From: Lachnospiraceae bacterium
GTDB taxonomy: Bacteria > Bacillota > Clostridia > Lachnospirales > Lachnospiraceae
Direction: 5' to 3'
NCBI GenBank assembly: GCA_015057635.1
Contig: SVEB01000080.1
Location: 1-37,761 of the forward strand
Length of the DNA stretch: 37,761 bases
The notes below the pieces were generated by a model. That model searched no databases and was not told the origin of the DNA. It saw nothing but the letters and a program-made list of their open reading frames with translations. This document shows, in pieces, positions 23,259-31,784 of this stretch; positions within the stretch are counted from its first letter, which is position 1, and every line of letters begins with the position of its first letter. The translations under genes were made by a program, and so were the position numbers.

Positions 23259-25218
23259 GTCCGTTCGTCTTAATATACTCCAAGATCGTCTGCAGTGCGC
23301 AGGCGGCTGAGGGGGTGGGAATTAGGATGCCGCGAGGGTAGGTGCGGATTCGCTCGGCTGGGGCACCTACGTCGAAAACGGCTACAGGGAGCGTTGTTTT
23401 TATGGCTTCCTCCGTGGCAAAGGAGAATGTCTCCGGACTGATGAATGGGAAAAAGAAAACGTCAATCTGGTATTGCTCCGTCAGCTTTGAGACTTCCTTC
23501 TTATTATAAAACCCATGTTCATAATAGCAATCTTCTGTAGTGGAAACGGAAGATCTTCCAATCAGAACGATCTTTATGTTTAGGTTGCCCTGTGCGATCA
23601 GGGCAATCATATCCCGTAGGATCGCGGCACCTTTGCTTTTTGTGACAAGCCCTAATATGCCGATGACAAGCGGTGAGTCAGGGGCTTTCTTAGACGGCTT
23701 TACCGGTGTTACGTAATCTACCTGATGGGGAGTGCATTCGATATTGAAAAGATCAGGGTAAATCTGATGCAGCTTGTTGGTAGAATCCTGTGAAAAGGTA
23801 ACGATTGTATCACAGCTTAACAGGAATGTGTGCCAGTGCATTCTCCATTCTTCAATGGAGATATCCGTAAGATATGATAGACTAAAGGTGCCAAAAGGAC
23901 ACTTCCTGCACTCGGAAAGGGCCGGGAGATGGCAGTATCCATCTTCCTTTGAAAGCGTAATGCCTGGACAGATGCAGTAAAAATCGTGCACATAATAGAT
24001 CATGTTACAGCTAAGGTCTTCTTTTAATTTTTTTATGGATGCAAGAAGCTTATATGGCTTTGGATAGCTTACCAGCTCATTGATCACAAGCTGCCGGATA
24101 TGTAAAAGGCGCGCGAAACGAAAGATGGAGGATAGATGTGTCACCGGATATTCGCAGTAATAGCGTCTGTATATGTACTGGAGCAGATAGCCATCCTTAT
24201 TAGGTGTAATGACAATAAGCGAGGACCCTTTTAAAAGGAGTTTTTCTATCTGTGTTTTTAAGAAAATGGAGGCGCCACCTCCAAGTGCGTGATTGAAAAT
24301 AAGGAAGCTATCGTATCGAGAATCGTTGCAGCTGCATAACATTGTCATAATGCGGATTAAATGTTCATTTGGATTATGTTTGATATAATGATCCACATCC
24401 GAGAAATAGGATGGGAACTTCTTCTTTAGCATGGCAGTATTGCGAATTTGGGTCGCCTCAACTTTTTTCTTGTCATAAGAGCCGTGATGTTTGTGATAAA
24501 CAAAAAGATTATCGGCAATTACGTTTCGATAGCCGGCCCGTATGGCACGCTGACACCAGTCGTTCTCTTCTCCATAAGCCTGCTCATAATCTTTCTCGTT
24601 ATATAATCCGATTTTTGTGAGCACTTCATGGTTTAAGGCCATACAGAATCCTACGCCGGTTGGGATGGAAGGATAGTGTGGGGTTATCATGGAGAACCTC
24701 TGGTCAATTTCATCCATGCTTAATCCGGCAAACAGAGGATTATCTCGAAACTGCACTGGAAAACTGCATATGGTACCGGCGTTGGTAAATGGAGTCACAC
24801 TCGCAATATCAGGATGCGTAAGAAGCGGCGCAACCATCCTCTCCAGCCAGTTCTTGGGAAGAACAACATCAGTGTTCAGCAATATCACATGTTGAGTGCA
24901 AAGGGGCAGAACCTGATTGATGGAGCGGATATATCCCATATTATGCGGATTCTGGAGAATGACAGTATTTTTATGTTCTACAGCATAGGATGTCAGAAAT
25001 GGAGTGACTTCGGAATCGGTGCTGCAGTCATTAATCAGAAATAGTCTATAAGGCACCTTTGTCTGTTCGATGGATGCAAGGAGAGAAAGAAGCAGATCCA
25101 TGCCATTGTAGACAGCAACAATGATGTCCACCGAAGTAGGGACGGAAGAAGGGACGACGGGGGCTAATGGCAGATAAAGTTCCATCAGATCATCAAGGGT
25201 AACAATATTTTGATCCAT
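23251..25218 (-). CDS. Bifunctional glycosyltransferase (GT2-like plus GT4-like), copy 1
   Basis: A 655-residue cytosolic protein with two transferase modules. The N-terminal GT-A module (about 28-270) has VDIIVAVYNG, LINDCSTDS, the metal-binding LLNTDVVLP and ENDWCQRA. The C-terminal GT-B module (about 310-650) has IGILGLVTKSKGAA and the donor-site stretch SPETFSFATEEAIKTTLPVA. Between them is HDFYCICP with further cysteines (YCHLPALSECRKCPFG), a likely metal-binding cluster. The ATG follows GGAAGG. It has a tandem paralogue upstream on the same strand, with a terminator between. It probably builds a surface glycan or modifies protein; substrates are unknown. The last residues (NGRE) are encoded by an LHP-D arm. 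Confidence 0.82.
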   Translation of the reverse strand: MDQNIVTLDDLMELYLPLAPVVPSSVPTSVDIIVAVYNGMDLLLSLLASIEQTKVPYRLFLINDCSTDSEVTPFLTSYAVEHKNTVILQNPHNMGYIRSINQVLPLCTQHVILLNTDVVLPKNWLERMVAPLLTHPDIASVTPFTNAGTICSFPVQFRDNPLFAGLSMDEIDQRFSMITPHYPSIPTGVGFCMALNHEVLTKIGLYNEKDYEQAYGEENDWCQRAIRAGYRNVIADNLFVYHKHHGSYDKKKVEATQIRNTAMLKKKFPSYFSDVDHYIKHNPNEHLIRIMTMLCSCNDSRYDSFLIFNHALGGGASIFLKTQIEKLLLKGSSLIVITPNKDGYLLQYIYRRYYCEYPVTHLSSIFRFARLLHIRQLVINELVSYPKPYKLLASIKKLKEDLSCNMIYYVHDFYCICPGITLSKEDGYCHLPALSECRKCPFGTFSLSYLTDISIEEWRMHWHTFLLSCDTIVTFSQDSTNKLHQIYPDLFNIECTPHQVDYVTPVKPSKKAPDSPLVIGILGLVTKSKGAAILRDMIALIAQGNLNIKIVLIGRSSVSTTEDCYYEHGFYNKKEVSKLTEQYQIDVFFFPFISPETFSFATEEAIKTTLPVAVFDVGAPAERIRTYPRGILIPTPSAACALQTILEYIKTNGRE

Positions 25219-25296
25219 ATGTTAGATACCTTCCTTTTTGATATTATGCGAGCGTTTATACTGTGGGTTCTTATTATATGAGTATGAAACAAATAA

Positions 25297-25338
25297 AAAA
25301 AATAGATATCTTCTTTGTACGGAAGGTATCTATTTTTT
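25297..25338 (-). terminator. Terminator between the tandem glycosyltransferase genes
   Basis: AAAAAATAGATATCTTC (25297-25313) pairs with GGAAGGTATCTATTTTTT (25321-25338), with one G-T pair and U-tails on both strands. On minus it follows the second glycosyltransferase, so the two copies are probably separate transcription units. Confidence 0.8.
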
Positions 25339-25409
25339 CAAAAGCAGAGAGCGGGAAGACTAAAACGATAATAAAATTAGCCATGACAATGGCAGGCACA
25401 TGGATATCA

Positions 25410-27359
25410 TCAAACGGATTCTTTATTCATGTAAGTGATGATGGAATCTAAAGCACAGTTAGCATTCATTTCAGGAATAATGAGTCCATGTTCGTATTCA
25501 CGGACGCGTTCCGGAGGAGCACCAATATCAAAGACTGCAACCGGAAGGCCAGTCTTGATCGCTTCTTCTGTTGTATAGGAAAAAGTCTCATGACATAAAA
25601 ACGGAAGAAAGAAGATATCAATACCATAGTGTTCTGTTAAGTGTGAAATTTCATTTTGATTATATGTCCCATGTTGGAAAAAGTAAGCTGGATCAGCGGA
25701 TAGATCACTAGATCCGATTTGTACGACTTTAATATTCAGATGCTTTTGTGCGATAATGGAAAGAAGATCTTGTACGATTGAAAAACCTTTATAATCAGGC
25801 AGAATTCCTAGAATACCGATTATAAGGGGATCGTCTTTGGCTTTTTTTCTTTTCTTTACTTGGGTGACATAATTTACCTGGTGTGGGGAAAGTTGAATTT
25901 CTCCAAGATTATCATAAGTACTTTTCAGCAGATTAATGGAATCTTTGGAAAAAGCAATAATGTTGTCACAGGAGGATAGAAAATTGTTCCAATGTGATCG
26001 CCACTCATAGATAGACAGACCATAAAGATGGGACCGTGAGAATTTACTGAGCGGACAGTTGTCACAGGTATCAATGTCTGGTAAACCACAGTAATGATTA
26101 TCGATAAAGAGAGTAATATTAGGGCAAATGGCGAAGAAGTCATGCAGATAAAAGGTGAGTTTACTGGAAGTATTCTGTTTGATTCTCAGGATTACGTCCA
26201 GGGTTTCATATAGATTCGGGTAGGTAACCAGTTCATTGATCAGAATCTCTGAAATATGAATGTTTTTGCAGAAATCCTCCAGTGTAGCAAGTGATTGCAG
26301 AGGGAATCCAAAGGAAAAATGTTGATAACAATATTGAAGATAATAAGAGTGTTCCCTAAAGCTTATTAAAAGGTATGATGATCCGTTACTTAAATCATTT
26401 TCAATGCGGTTTGTTATAAAAGAGTCAGCGTCACCTCCAAGTATATGACAGAACACAAGATAAGTAGAGCTTCTTTTATCATTACAGCTGCAGAGCATGG
26501 TAAGCAGATTAATAAATGGTATATTCGGATTATTATTCATATACGTTTCTATAGCGAAATTATACATAGGATGTTTCTGACGTAACATATCTTCATTATG
26601 ATTACGGAACCAGCTGCTGTCTGCACGATTATAGGAACTGTTATGTTTATGATAGACAAAAAGGTTATCTACAATGACATTTTTATATCCAGCCTGTATG
26701 GCACGCTGACACCAGTCATTTTCTTCGCCGTATGCGATGAGATAGTTCACATCATCGTACACGCCGATATCGGTGATCGCTTTGTGATTAAGAGCCAGGC
26801 AAAATCCTACTCCGGTTGGGACAGCGGGATAGCGGGGGCTAATCTTTCTAAAATTATCATCAATCTCGGCTACACTAAGTCCAGCGAATAAATCATTATT
26901 CTGGAATTGGATAGGAAAGCTGCATATTGTTCCTGAGTTTGTAAATGGAGTAGCGCTTGCAACTGTTGAGTCGCTTAAAATGGGAAGCAAAAGTCGCTCC
27001 AGCCATCCTTTGGGCAGAATTACATCGGTATTAAGTAGAACGACATGGTGGGTAGCCACACGAAGCACTTGATTTACTGATTTAATATATCCAAGTTGCT
27101 CTGGATTCTGCAAGACAGTTGTGTTTTTATGTTCTTTGGAATAGGCCTCTAAATAAGAGGTGATTTTTTCATCTGTGCTGCAATCATTTATTAAGAAAAG
27201 CGCATATGGTACCGTGGTCTGGTCTAGGGAGTTGAGCATAGGAACTAATAGATCATAACCATTATAAATTGGAACAATAATGTCTACGATAGGAAGTTCC
27301 TTTGATGTATCATTAAGATATAATTCAAGTAAAGAATCAAAACTACTGTTTGGGTCCGT
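25410..27359 (-). CDS. Bifunctional glycosyltransferase (GT2-like plus GT4-like), copy 2, apparent ACG start
   Basis: A paralogue of copy 1 with the same two modules: VDIIVPIYNG, LINDCSTDE, LLNTDVILP and ENDWCQRA; HDFFAICP with cysteines (YCGLPDIDTCDNCP); then IGILGILPDYKGFS and CHETFSYTTEEAIKTGLPVA. The first ATG in frame (27239) would delete the first beta strand and nucleotide-binding loop. The homologous frame runs back 40 codons to an in-frame TAG, with no ATG, GTG or TTG. At the position of copy 1's start (MDQN) stands ACG (giving xDPN), with AAGGTAGG 8 bases upstream. I place the start there: 649 residues against 655. It may instead be start-defective or poorly expressed. Confidence 0.72.
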   Translation of the reverse strand, partial: TDPNSSFDSLLELYLNDTSKELPIVDIIVPIYNGYDLLVPMLNSLDQTTVPYALFLINDCSTDEKITSYLEAYSKEHKNTTVLQNPEQLGYIKSVNQVLRVATHHVVLLNTDVILPKGWLERLLLPILSDSTVASATPFTNSGTICSFPIQFQNNDLFAGLSVAEIDDNFRKISPRYPAVPTGVGFCLALNHKAITDIGVYDDVNYLIAYGEENDWCQRAIQAGYKNVIVDNLFVYHKHNSSYNRADSSWFRNHNEDMLRQKHPMYNFAIETYMNNNPNIPFINLLTMLCSCNDKRSSTYLVFCHILGGDADSFITNRIENDLSNGSSYLLISFREHSYYLQYCYQHFSFGFPLQSLATLEDFCKNIHISEILINELVTYPNLYETLDVILRIKQNTSSKLTFYLHDFFAICPNITLFIDNHYCGLPDIDTCDNCPLSKFSRSHLYGLSIYEWRSHWNNFLSSCDNIIAFSKDSINLLKSTYDNLGEIQLSPHQVNYVTQVKKRKKAKDDPLIIGILGILPDYKGFSIVQDLLSIIAQKHLNIKVVQIGSSDLSADPAYFFQHGTYNQNEISHLTEHYGIDIFFLPFLCHETFSYTTEEAIKTGLPVAVFDIGAPPERVREYEHGLIIPEMNANCALDSIITYMNKESV

Positions 27360-27479
27360 CTAATATACCTACCTTTTTATTCTATCAAATACATAATGAT
27401 CGTAATTCTTATTCCATTATATGCATTTGTAAGTATAAGGAATATAACAAGTGATAAGGAAAATATATAAAAGGGCAGT

Positions 27480-27523
27480 AAAAAACAGATGGGATCACAC
27501 AATAAGAGTGTGACCCCATCTGT
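27480..27523 (-). terminator. Terminator after the DUF4317 gene
   Basis: On minus ACAGATGGGGTCACAC pairs with GTGTGATCCCATCTGT (one G-T pair) and is followed by six T. It lies about 65 bases after the stop and separates the DUF4317 gene from the glycosyltransferase genes. The 27360-27479 stretch is AT-rich and should hold the copy 2 promoter, which I cannot place. Confidence 0.85.
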
Positions 27524-27587
27524 TCGAATAATCCTAAAGGAGCAGGGATATGAAAGAAAAGGCGGTTCAGATAATTATAGAAGAATT

Positions 27588-28883
27588 TTAGAGGGTGGTT
27601 TCCACACCATTTACATTTGCCTGCTCATCTTCTTCCATTGGAACGAGCAGATATTTTTTGCCGTCGATGATTTCGGAACGGATTTGCTCTACCTTTTCCG
27701 GTTTTACCTGAAGGATAACGCCATATTCATCGACAGAAGGCATTTCCGGCATATCGTTTACAACAGGTTGAACCATTTCGTCACCATTTTCATTTATGAT
27801 TTGGGCACTCCCTTTTGTCTCTTCTAACATCTGCTGGAGATGAAGCACCTGTCTGGTCAGTTCCTGTTCCCGCTTGATTGGGGCATTTGCTGCGATTGCC
27901 TTGCTATCTACCAGATTTTCTGCGGTCGGAGGAGCATCTGCAAAACGTTCGGTAAAGGATTTTTCAATCTTCGCTGTGATCTCTTCGGAAACACCGCTGC
28001 TTTCTAAGATATCCTGGAACGTATCTGCGTTTAATACGATTGGATCACGGTCTTTATCGTAGATGGCATCCTGTTCTTCAATCATGTTGTTCATGGTTTC
28101 CTGGATCTCCATGAAGATCTGGTGGTTGGTATCATCATCCTCGCCAACTGCCTTTTTGATGATATTCTGGAAGATTTCCTTCTGCTCAGTAGCAGTCTGT
28201 TTGGAAGGACATCCAAGTCCCTCTTCCATAAATTCTGGATGAGGATTTTTTGGGTTCTTTGTATAGTACATGACAGAGTGAATATCTGTGCTTCGGTCTG
28301 TGAAGGCTGGGAAGATAAAGCCTGCTTCCGGAACATCGACTACCCAGTCGCGCATTCTAGGCCCGATGCGGTGCTCGCCTTCTAAATAAGAAAGGCCTGG
28401 CTTTGTTAAGGAAACCGGACAGATCGCACAGAGCAGGTATTCATATACTTCTTCGGATTCGTCTAATTTAGCGTTATCACTTGTCTTGGTGATGACATCG
28501 TAGGCATCATGGAAGACTAAGATTAAGTAGTTTCCGGAGTAGCTGTACGTATCGATGATCATCTGATAAAAGCTATTTAATAAGTTTTCGTCCTTTAATT
28601 TGCTTGCTTTTAATGCCATAAGGGATTTCTGTCTTCCCTCACCCATCTCTTCATCTAATGGGAACTCTAATTCCAATAAGTTATTGCCAAGTGTTCCGGA
28701 CAGTGTTTTTTTCGCAATATCTAAATATTTAAAGAATTCATCTTCTTCTAGGTTTAAGAATGTTTCGGTGAAATTCAATATCTGATTTTTATCTACGTCT
28801 ACATAGCATCCGCACATTCTGGTGAAGGTACACTCACTCTTTTTCAGACGTTTTCTTAATTCTAATACATCCTTTTTGGTCAT
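27588..28883 (-). CDS. DUF4317 family protein
   Basis: A 431-residue soluble protein of unknown function. The opening MTKKDVLELRKRLKKSECTF and the following RMCGCYVD are the recognisable DUF4317 start, known from many clostridia. I chose ATG 28883 because AGAGG lies about 7 bases upstream; the 18 extra codons from 28937 have no ribosome site. The N-terminal half carries a mixed region with GNYLILVFHDAYDV, the middle GFIFPAFTDRSTDIHSVMYY. A charged helical part follows, and the C-terminus ends in KKYLLVPMEEDE. There is no signal peptide or membrane segment. It is a single gene with its own terminator, divergent from the exonuclease gene. Confidence 0.82.
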   Translation of the reverse strand: MTKKDVLELRKRLKKSECTFTRMCGCYVDVDKNQILNFTETFLNLEEDEFFKYLDIAKKTLSGTLGNNLLELEFPLDEEMGEGRQKSLMALKASKLKDENLLNSFYQMIIDTYSYSGNYLILVFHDAYDVITKTSDNAKLDESEEVYEYLLCAICPVSLTKPGLSYLEGEHRIGPRMRDWVVDVPEAGFIFPAFTDRSTDIHSVMYYTKNPKNPHPEFMEEGLGCPSKQTATEQKEIFQNIIKKAVGEDDDTNHQIFMEIQETMNNMIEEQDAIYDKDRDPIVLNADTFQDILESSGVSEEITAKIEKSFTERFADAPPTAENLVDSKAIAANAPIKREQELTRQVLHLQQMLEETKGSAQIINENGDEMVQPVVNDMPEMPSVDEYGVILQVKPEKVEQIRSEIIDGKKYLLVPMEEDEQANVNGVETTL

Positions 28884-29102
28884 ATTTATTCCTCTCATTT
28901 CCTGAGTTGTAATTGGTGATACAGATTTCATTTCCACCTAAGCACCGGCATCAGAATACGGTATGCAAAGGATCGTGCACTTTTTAAAAGTCGGGGGTGA
29001 AATCTGGATTTGTTACATAGTGGAAAGCGTGTCCATCTAGTGAATGATTATAAACAATCCATTTCTTTTTATCAAGCACCGACAAAGAAATATGGGTTGC
29101 TA

Positions 29103-29131
29103 TTTACAGACTATTTTGTGCATGATATGGT
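29103..29131 (+). promoter_or_regulatory. Possible promoter of the exonuclease III gene
   Basis: TTTACA at 29103-29108, a 17-base spacer and TATGGT at 29126-29131. The -10 box is weak (4 of 6). It lies 40 bases before the start codon in the 287-base divergent gap with the DUF4317 gene. Confidence 0.45.
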
Positions 29132-29170
29132 AATAGATAAGGGGAAAGAAGAGAAAAAAGGAGTAATAGA

Positions 29171-29926
29171 ATGAAGCTAATATCATGGAATGTAAATGGA
29201 ATCCGCGCCTGTGTGCAGAAAGGATTCTGTGAATTTTTTAAGGAAATAGATGCGGATATTTTTTGTATCCAGGAGAGTAAACTCCAAGAAGGACAGATTG
29301 AGTTAGAGCTTGATGGCTACTACCAGTACTGGAACTATGCAAAGAAGAAAGGATACTCCGGAACTGCTATTTTCACAAAGAAGGAACCACTAAGCGTGCA
29401 GTACGGACTTGGAATAGAGGAGCATGATCAGGAGGGCCGTGTGATCACACTGGAATTCGATGCTTTTTACATGGTGACCGTGTATACGCCGAATTCTCAG
29501 AGCGAGTTAGCGCGTCTTTCCTACCGTATGACATGGGAAGAAGAATTTAAAGCTTTCTTAAAGAAACTAGAGGAAAAGAAACCGGTTATTGTATGCGGTG
29601 ATTTGAATGTGGCGCATAAGGAGATCGATATTAAGAACCCGAAGTCGAATGAGAAGAATGCAGGCTATACAATTGAGGAAAGAACGAAATTTGGCGAGCT
29701 ATTAGAAGCTGGATTTGTAGATACATTCCGTTATTTCTACCCGGATCAGAGGGATATGTATTCCTGGTGGTCCTACCGCTTTAAAGCGAGGGAGAAAAAT
29801 GCCGGATGGAGAATCGACTATTTCCTTGTTTCCCAATGTCTTGCCGATAAACTTGCCGGTGCCGGCATCCACACAGAGATTCTCGGATCCGACCACTGCC
29901 CGATTGAACTACAGATCAGCTTATAA
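29171..29926 (+). CDS. xth: Exodeoxyribonuclease III
   Basis: A 251-residue AP endonuclease and 3'-5' exonuclease of the ExoIII/APE1 family, acting in base excision repair. Conserved residues are all visible: ISWNVNGIRACVQKGF at the start (metal-site Asn), FCIQESKLQ (metal-binding Glu), YSGTAIFTKKEP, VCGDLNVAHKEID (Asp and Asn), SWWSYRFKAREKNAGWRIDY and GSDHCPIEL (catalytic Asp-His). Length is standard. The ATG has AAAGGAG upstream. It is monocistronic. LHP-E begins 19 bases after the stop. Confidence 0.96.
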   Translation: MKLISWNVNGIRACVQKGFCEFFKEIDADIFCIQESKLQEGQIELELDGYYQYWNYAKKKGYSGTAIFTKKEPLSVQYGLGIEEHDQEGRVITLEFDAFYMVTVYTPNSQSELARLSYRMTWEEEFKAFLKKLEEKKPVIVCGDLNVAHKEIDIKNPKSNEKNAGYTIEERTKFGELLEAGFVDTFRYFYPDQRDMYSWWSYRFKAREKNAGWRIDYFLVSQCLADKLAGAGIHTEILGSDHCPIELQISL

Positions 29927-29945
29927 GAAGTTGAGGATGGGGGAT

Positions 29946-30155
29946 GGCTGTCGAAGGAATGCCGAGGGAGGCATAGGACGGTATGATTCCAAATATTCAG
30001 ATGAATGGGCGGACAAAAAGCCATTCCGCTCTTTGATTATCAGACAGGAAACCGCTGTCTGCTATTCAAAGAGCGGGGTGGCTTTTTGTATGTTATGAGC
30101 CGGACATTTCGGAATCATGCTATTTTACGCCTCCCTCGGCATCCCTTCCACAGCC
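29946..30155 (+). repeat. LHP-E: long nested-hairpin element, partly decayed
   Basis: The outer arms at 29946-29990 and 30111-30155 match at 37 of 45 positions, the poorest pairing in the family. The 5' core strand is degraded (AATATTCAGATGAATGG), while the 3' strand keeps ATGAGCCGGACATTTC. The tip is intact (30032-30070): TTTGA, TTAT, CAGACAG, GAAACCG, CTGTCTG, CTAT, TCAAA. The inner stem GCCATTCCGCTC against GAGCGGGGTGGC ends in five T. No TCAC-type satellite is present; a different stem (CCTGCCGGCT with AGCTGGCGGGCAGG) lies at about 30154-30193. Confidence 0.78.
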
Positions 30156-30193
30156 TGCCGGCTCTAAGTCAGGTGTGGTAGCTGGCGGGCAGG

Positions 30194-30450
30194 AGAGAAT
30201 ACGAAAAGGCAGGCATAGGCTTAATAGGGAAGTCAGGCAGAGAAGTGGGATTGGAGGCTCAAGGAGAGGCTGTCAGAGAGTCAGGACTGGAAGCAGGAGG
30301 GGGAGGCATGTAGCCCCAAGGATGGAAGGGGGATACCATGCAGAGGAAGTGACAGAGGATGCAGCAGTTAAATTGGCAGGAAAGGTGCAAAATTAGGGAG
30401 AAAAGAAGGAGAAAATGCACTACGATTGTGAACAGGATTGGAAAGGAAAT
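30194..30450. other. Purine-rich gene-free interval after LHP-E
   Basis: No gene is supported; apparent frames have no ribosome site and unlikely composition. The plus strand is strongly purine-biased (runs such as AGGAGGGGGAGGCATG), matching the 3' side of LHP-B, LHP-C and LHP-G. It ends at the promoter of the flavodoxin-like pair. Confidence 0.5.
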
Positions 30451-30452
30451 AT

Positions 30453-30460
30453 GCTATAAT
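30453..30460 (+). promoter_or_regulatory. Extended -10 promoter of the flavodoxin-like pair
   Basis: TGCTATAAT has TATAAT at 30455-30460 with an upstream TG. No good -35 at standard spacing is seen. It lies 30 bases before the start codon. Confidence 0.5.
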
Positions 30461-30490
30461 AAGGGAAATTAGGGAAAGGGGAAGCATAGA

Positions 30491-31030
30491 ATGAGATATC
30501 TGATTTTAAGTACGCTTGAAGAAAAGAATGATGAGGTACAGGATGTCTTAAAGGAGCTGAAGGCGCAGGGGGTGCAGACTTCTTATGTGAATACGAATGA
30601 GCGGAATATTTCAGCGTGCATTGGGTGCAATACATGCTGGTTAAGAACGCCGGGAGTGTGTGCGGTGAAGGATGATTATGAGCAGATCTTGATCCGGATG
30701 CTGCAGGCGGACCGGCTGCTTTTGATCACGGAGGCAAAGTTTGGATTTATCTCGTATAAGATGAAGAATGTGGTGGACCGCATTCTGCCGTTAGCTACGA
30801 TGAATCTAAGGTTTAAGGACGGACAGATGAGACATTATCCGAGATATAAGAAGACCCTGGATGTAGCACTTGTGTATAAGGGACAGGCCGACAATGTATT
30901 TCTGACAGAGTGGATGGAACGGGTATGTATTAATCTTGGATTTACGTCGTTAGGAGCATTTGATATGGAGCGGAAGGGGGAGTTGTACTATGCACTTGGT
31001 TATGATCAGTTGCACACCGAGAGCCATTAA
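30491..31030 (+). CDS. Flavodoxin-like NAD(P)H-dependent oxidoreductase
   Basis: A 179-residue protein of the flavodoxin/FMN-reductase fold. The centre has CIGCNTCWLRTPGVCAVKDD near 43-62, the cysteine-bearing FMN-contact loop of this clostridial group. Next comes a Rossmann-like strand (ADRLLLITEAKFGFISYKMK) and the conserved KNVVDRILPLATM. The N-terminus (MRYLILSTLEEKNDEVQDVL) is a beta strand and helix. The ATG has GGGGAAG upstream. The next gene starts inside it, so the two are coupled and may form one complex. An electron-transfer or reductase role is a family inference; the substrate is unknown. Confidence 0.75.
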   Translation: MRYLILSTLEEKNDEVQDVLKELKAQGVQTSYVNTNERNISACIGCNTCWLRTPGVCAVKDDYEQILIRMLQADRLLLITEAKFGFISYKMKNVVDRILPLATMNLRFKDGQMRHYPRYKKTLDVALVYKGQADNVFLTEWMERVCINLGFTSLGAFDMERKGELYYALGYDQLHTESH

Positions 31031-31664
31031 GGCAAGCAATACGGCTAAGATACTGGAGAAATTCAAGGAGGGGTATGAATCCTTCGGGAATACGACCGAG
31101 ACCTTTTATCTGGCTGATAAAAAGAGCTGGGATCAGATTCGCATGTCCTATTACGAGAATTCGGATATCTTGTTTGCACTTCCTTTATTTGTGGAATGCA
31201 TTCCAGGCATTATGATGGAGTTTTTGGAGAGCCTTGACTATGACCGAATATTTGATATCCCAAAGAAGAAGGTTGCATTCTTAGTGCAGGGCGGATTTGC
31301 AGAGGCTTCTCAGTTACGTTGCTGCGAGAAGTATCTTAAGATGCTGCCGGCTTATCTGAATGCGGAACATAGAGGAACGTTGATTAAAGGAGATATGTTC
31401 GGAGTCAGCATTATGCAGGGAAATACGAGGGAGAAGATGATCGCTCCTTTTGTGGAAATGGGCAGGCTTTTTGCAAAGGAAGGGCATTTTGACGAGGCGA
31501 AGGTAAGTGAATTTGCAAAGCCAGAGTATTTTTCAAAAGGTGTCATCGCGATATCGACCATCTTTTCCCCGGTACAAAAGCTTATGATGCAGGGGATGGC
31601 AAAAAAGCTTGGATGCAAGGGCTCTTTAAATGCGAAACCATATCAGCGGTATGTGAGTGACTAA
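30990..31664 (+). CDS. Flavodoxin-like oxidoreductase, second of an overlapping pair
   Basis: A 224-residue protein in another frame, overlapping the previous gene by 41 bases. ATG 30990 is preferred (MHLVMISCTPRAIKASNTAK) because it yields the classic flavodoxin phosphate-binding start, and AAGGGGGAG ends 7 bases upstream. The longer frame from 30960 adds a tail with no homology sense. ILFALPLFVECIPGIMMEFL near 65-84 matches the FMN-reductase pattern. A second half (FLVQGGFAEASQLRCCEKYL and later) goes beyond a minimal flavodoxin. Co-translation with its neighbour suggests a joint function, which I cannot name. Confidence 0.72.
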   Translation: MHLVMISCTPRAIKASNTAKILEKFKEGYESFGNTTETFYLADKKSWDQIRMSYYENSDILFALPLFVECIPGIMMEFLESLDYDRIFDIPKKKVAFLVQGGFAEASQLRCCEKYLKMLPAYLNAEHRGTLIKGDMFGVSIMQGNTREKMIAPFVEMGRLFAKEGHFDEAKVSEFAKPEYFSKGVIAISTIFSPVQKLMMQGMAKKLGCKGSLNAKPYQRYVSD

Positions 31665-31722
31665 TGGGAAAATGGGGGAAACTAAATCAATACCCATATG
31701 GCTACGACAGGATTAGAACAGG

Positions 31723-31751
31723 ATGACAAGAAAATCAGGATGTGTTATGAT
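31723..31751 (+). promoter_or_regulatory. Promoter of the HAD phosphatase gene
   Basis: ATGACA at 31723-31728, a 17-base spacer and TATGAT at 31746-31751, 33 bases before the start codon. Confidence 0.55.
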
Positions 31752-31784
31752 GCCTGTATACATATAAAAAAGGAGAACGACAGC

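Noticed and set aside
25263-25451. Small plus-strand frame between the glycosyltransferases
   Set aside because: It runs through a two-way terminator and into the antisense of copy 2, with no ribosome site.
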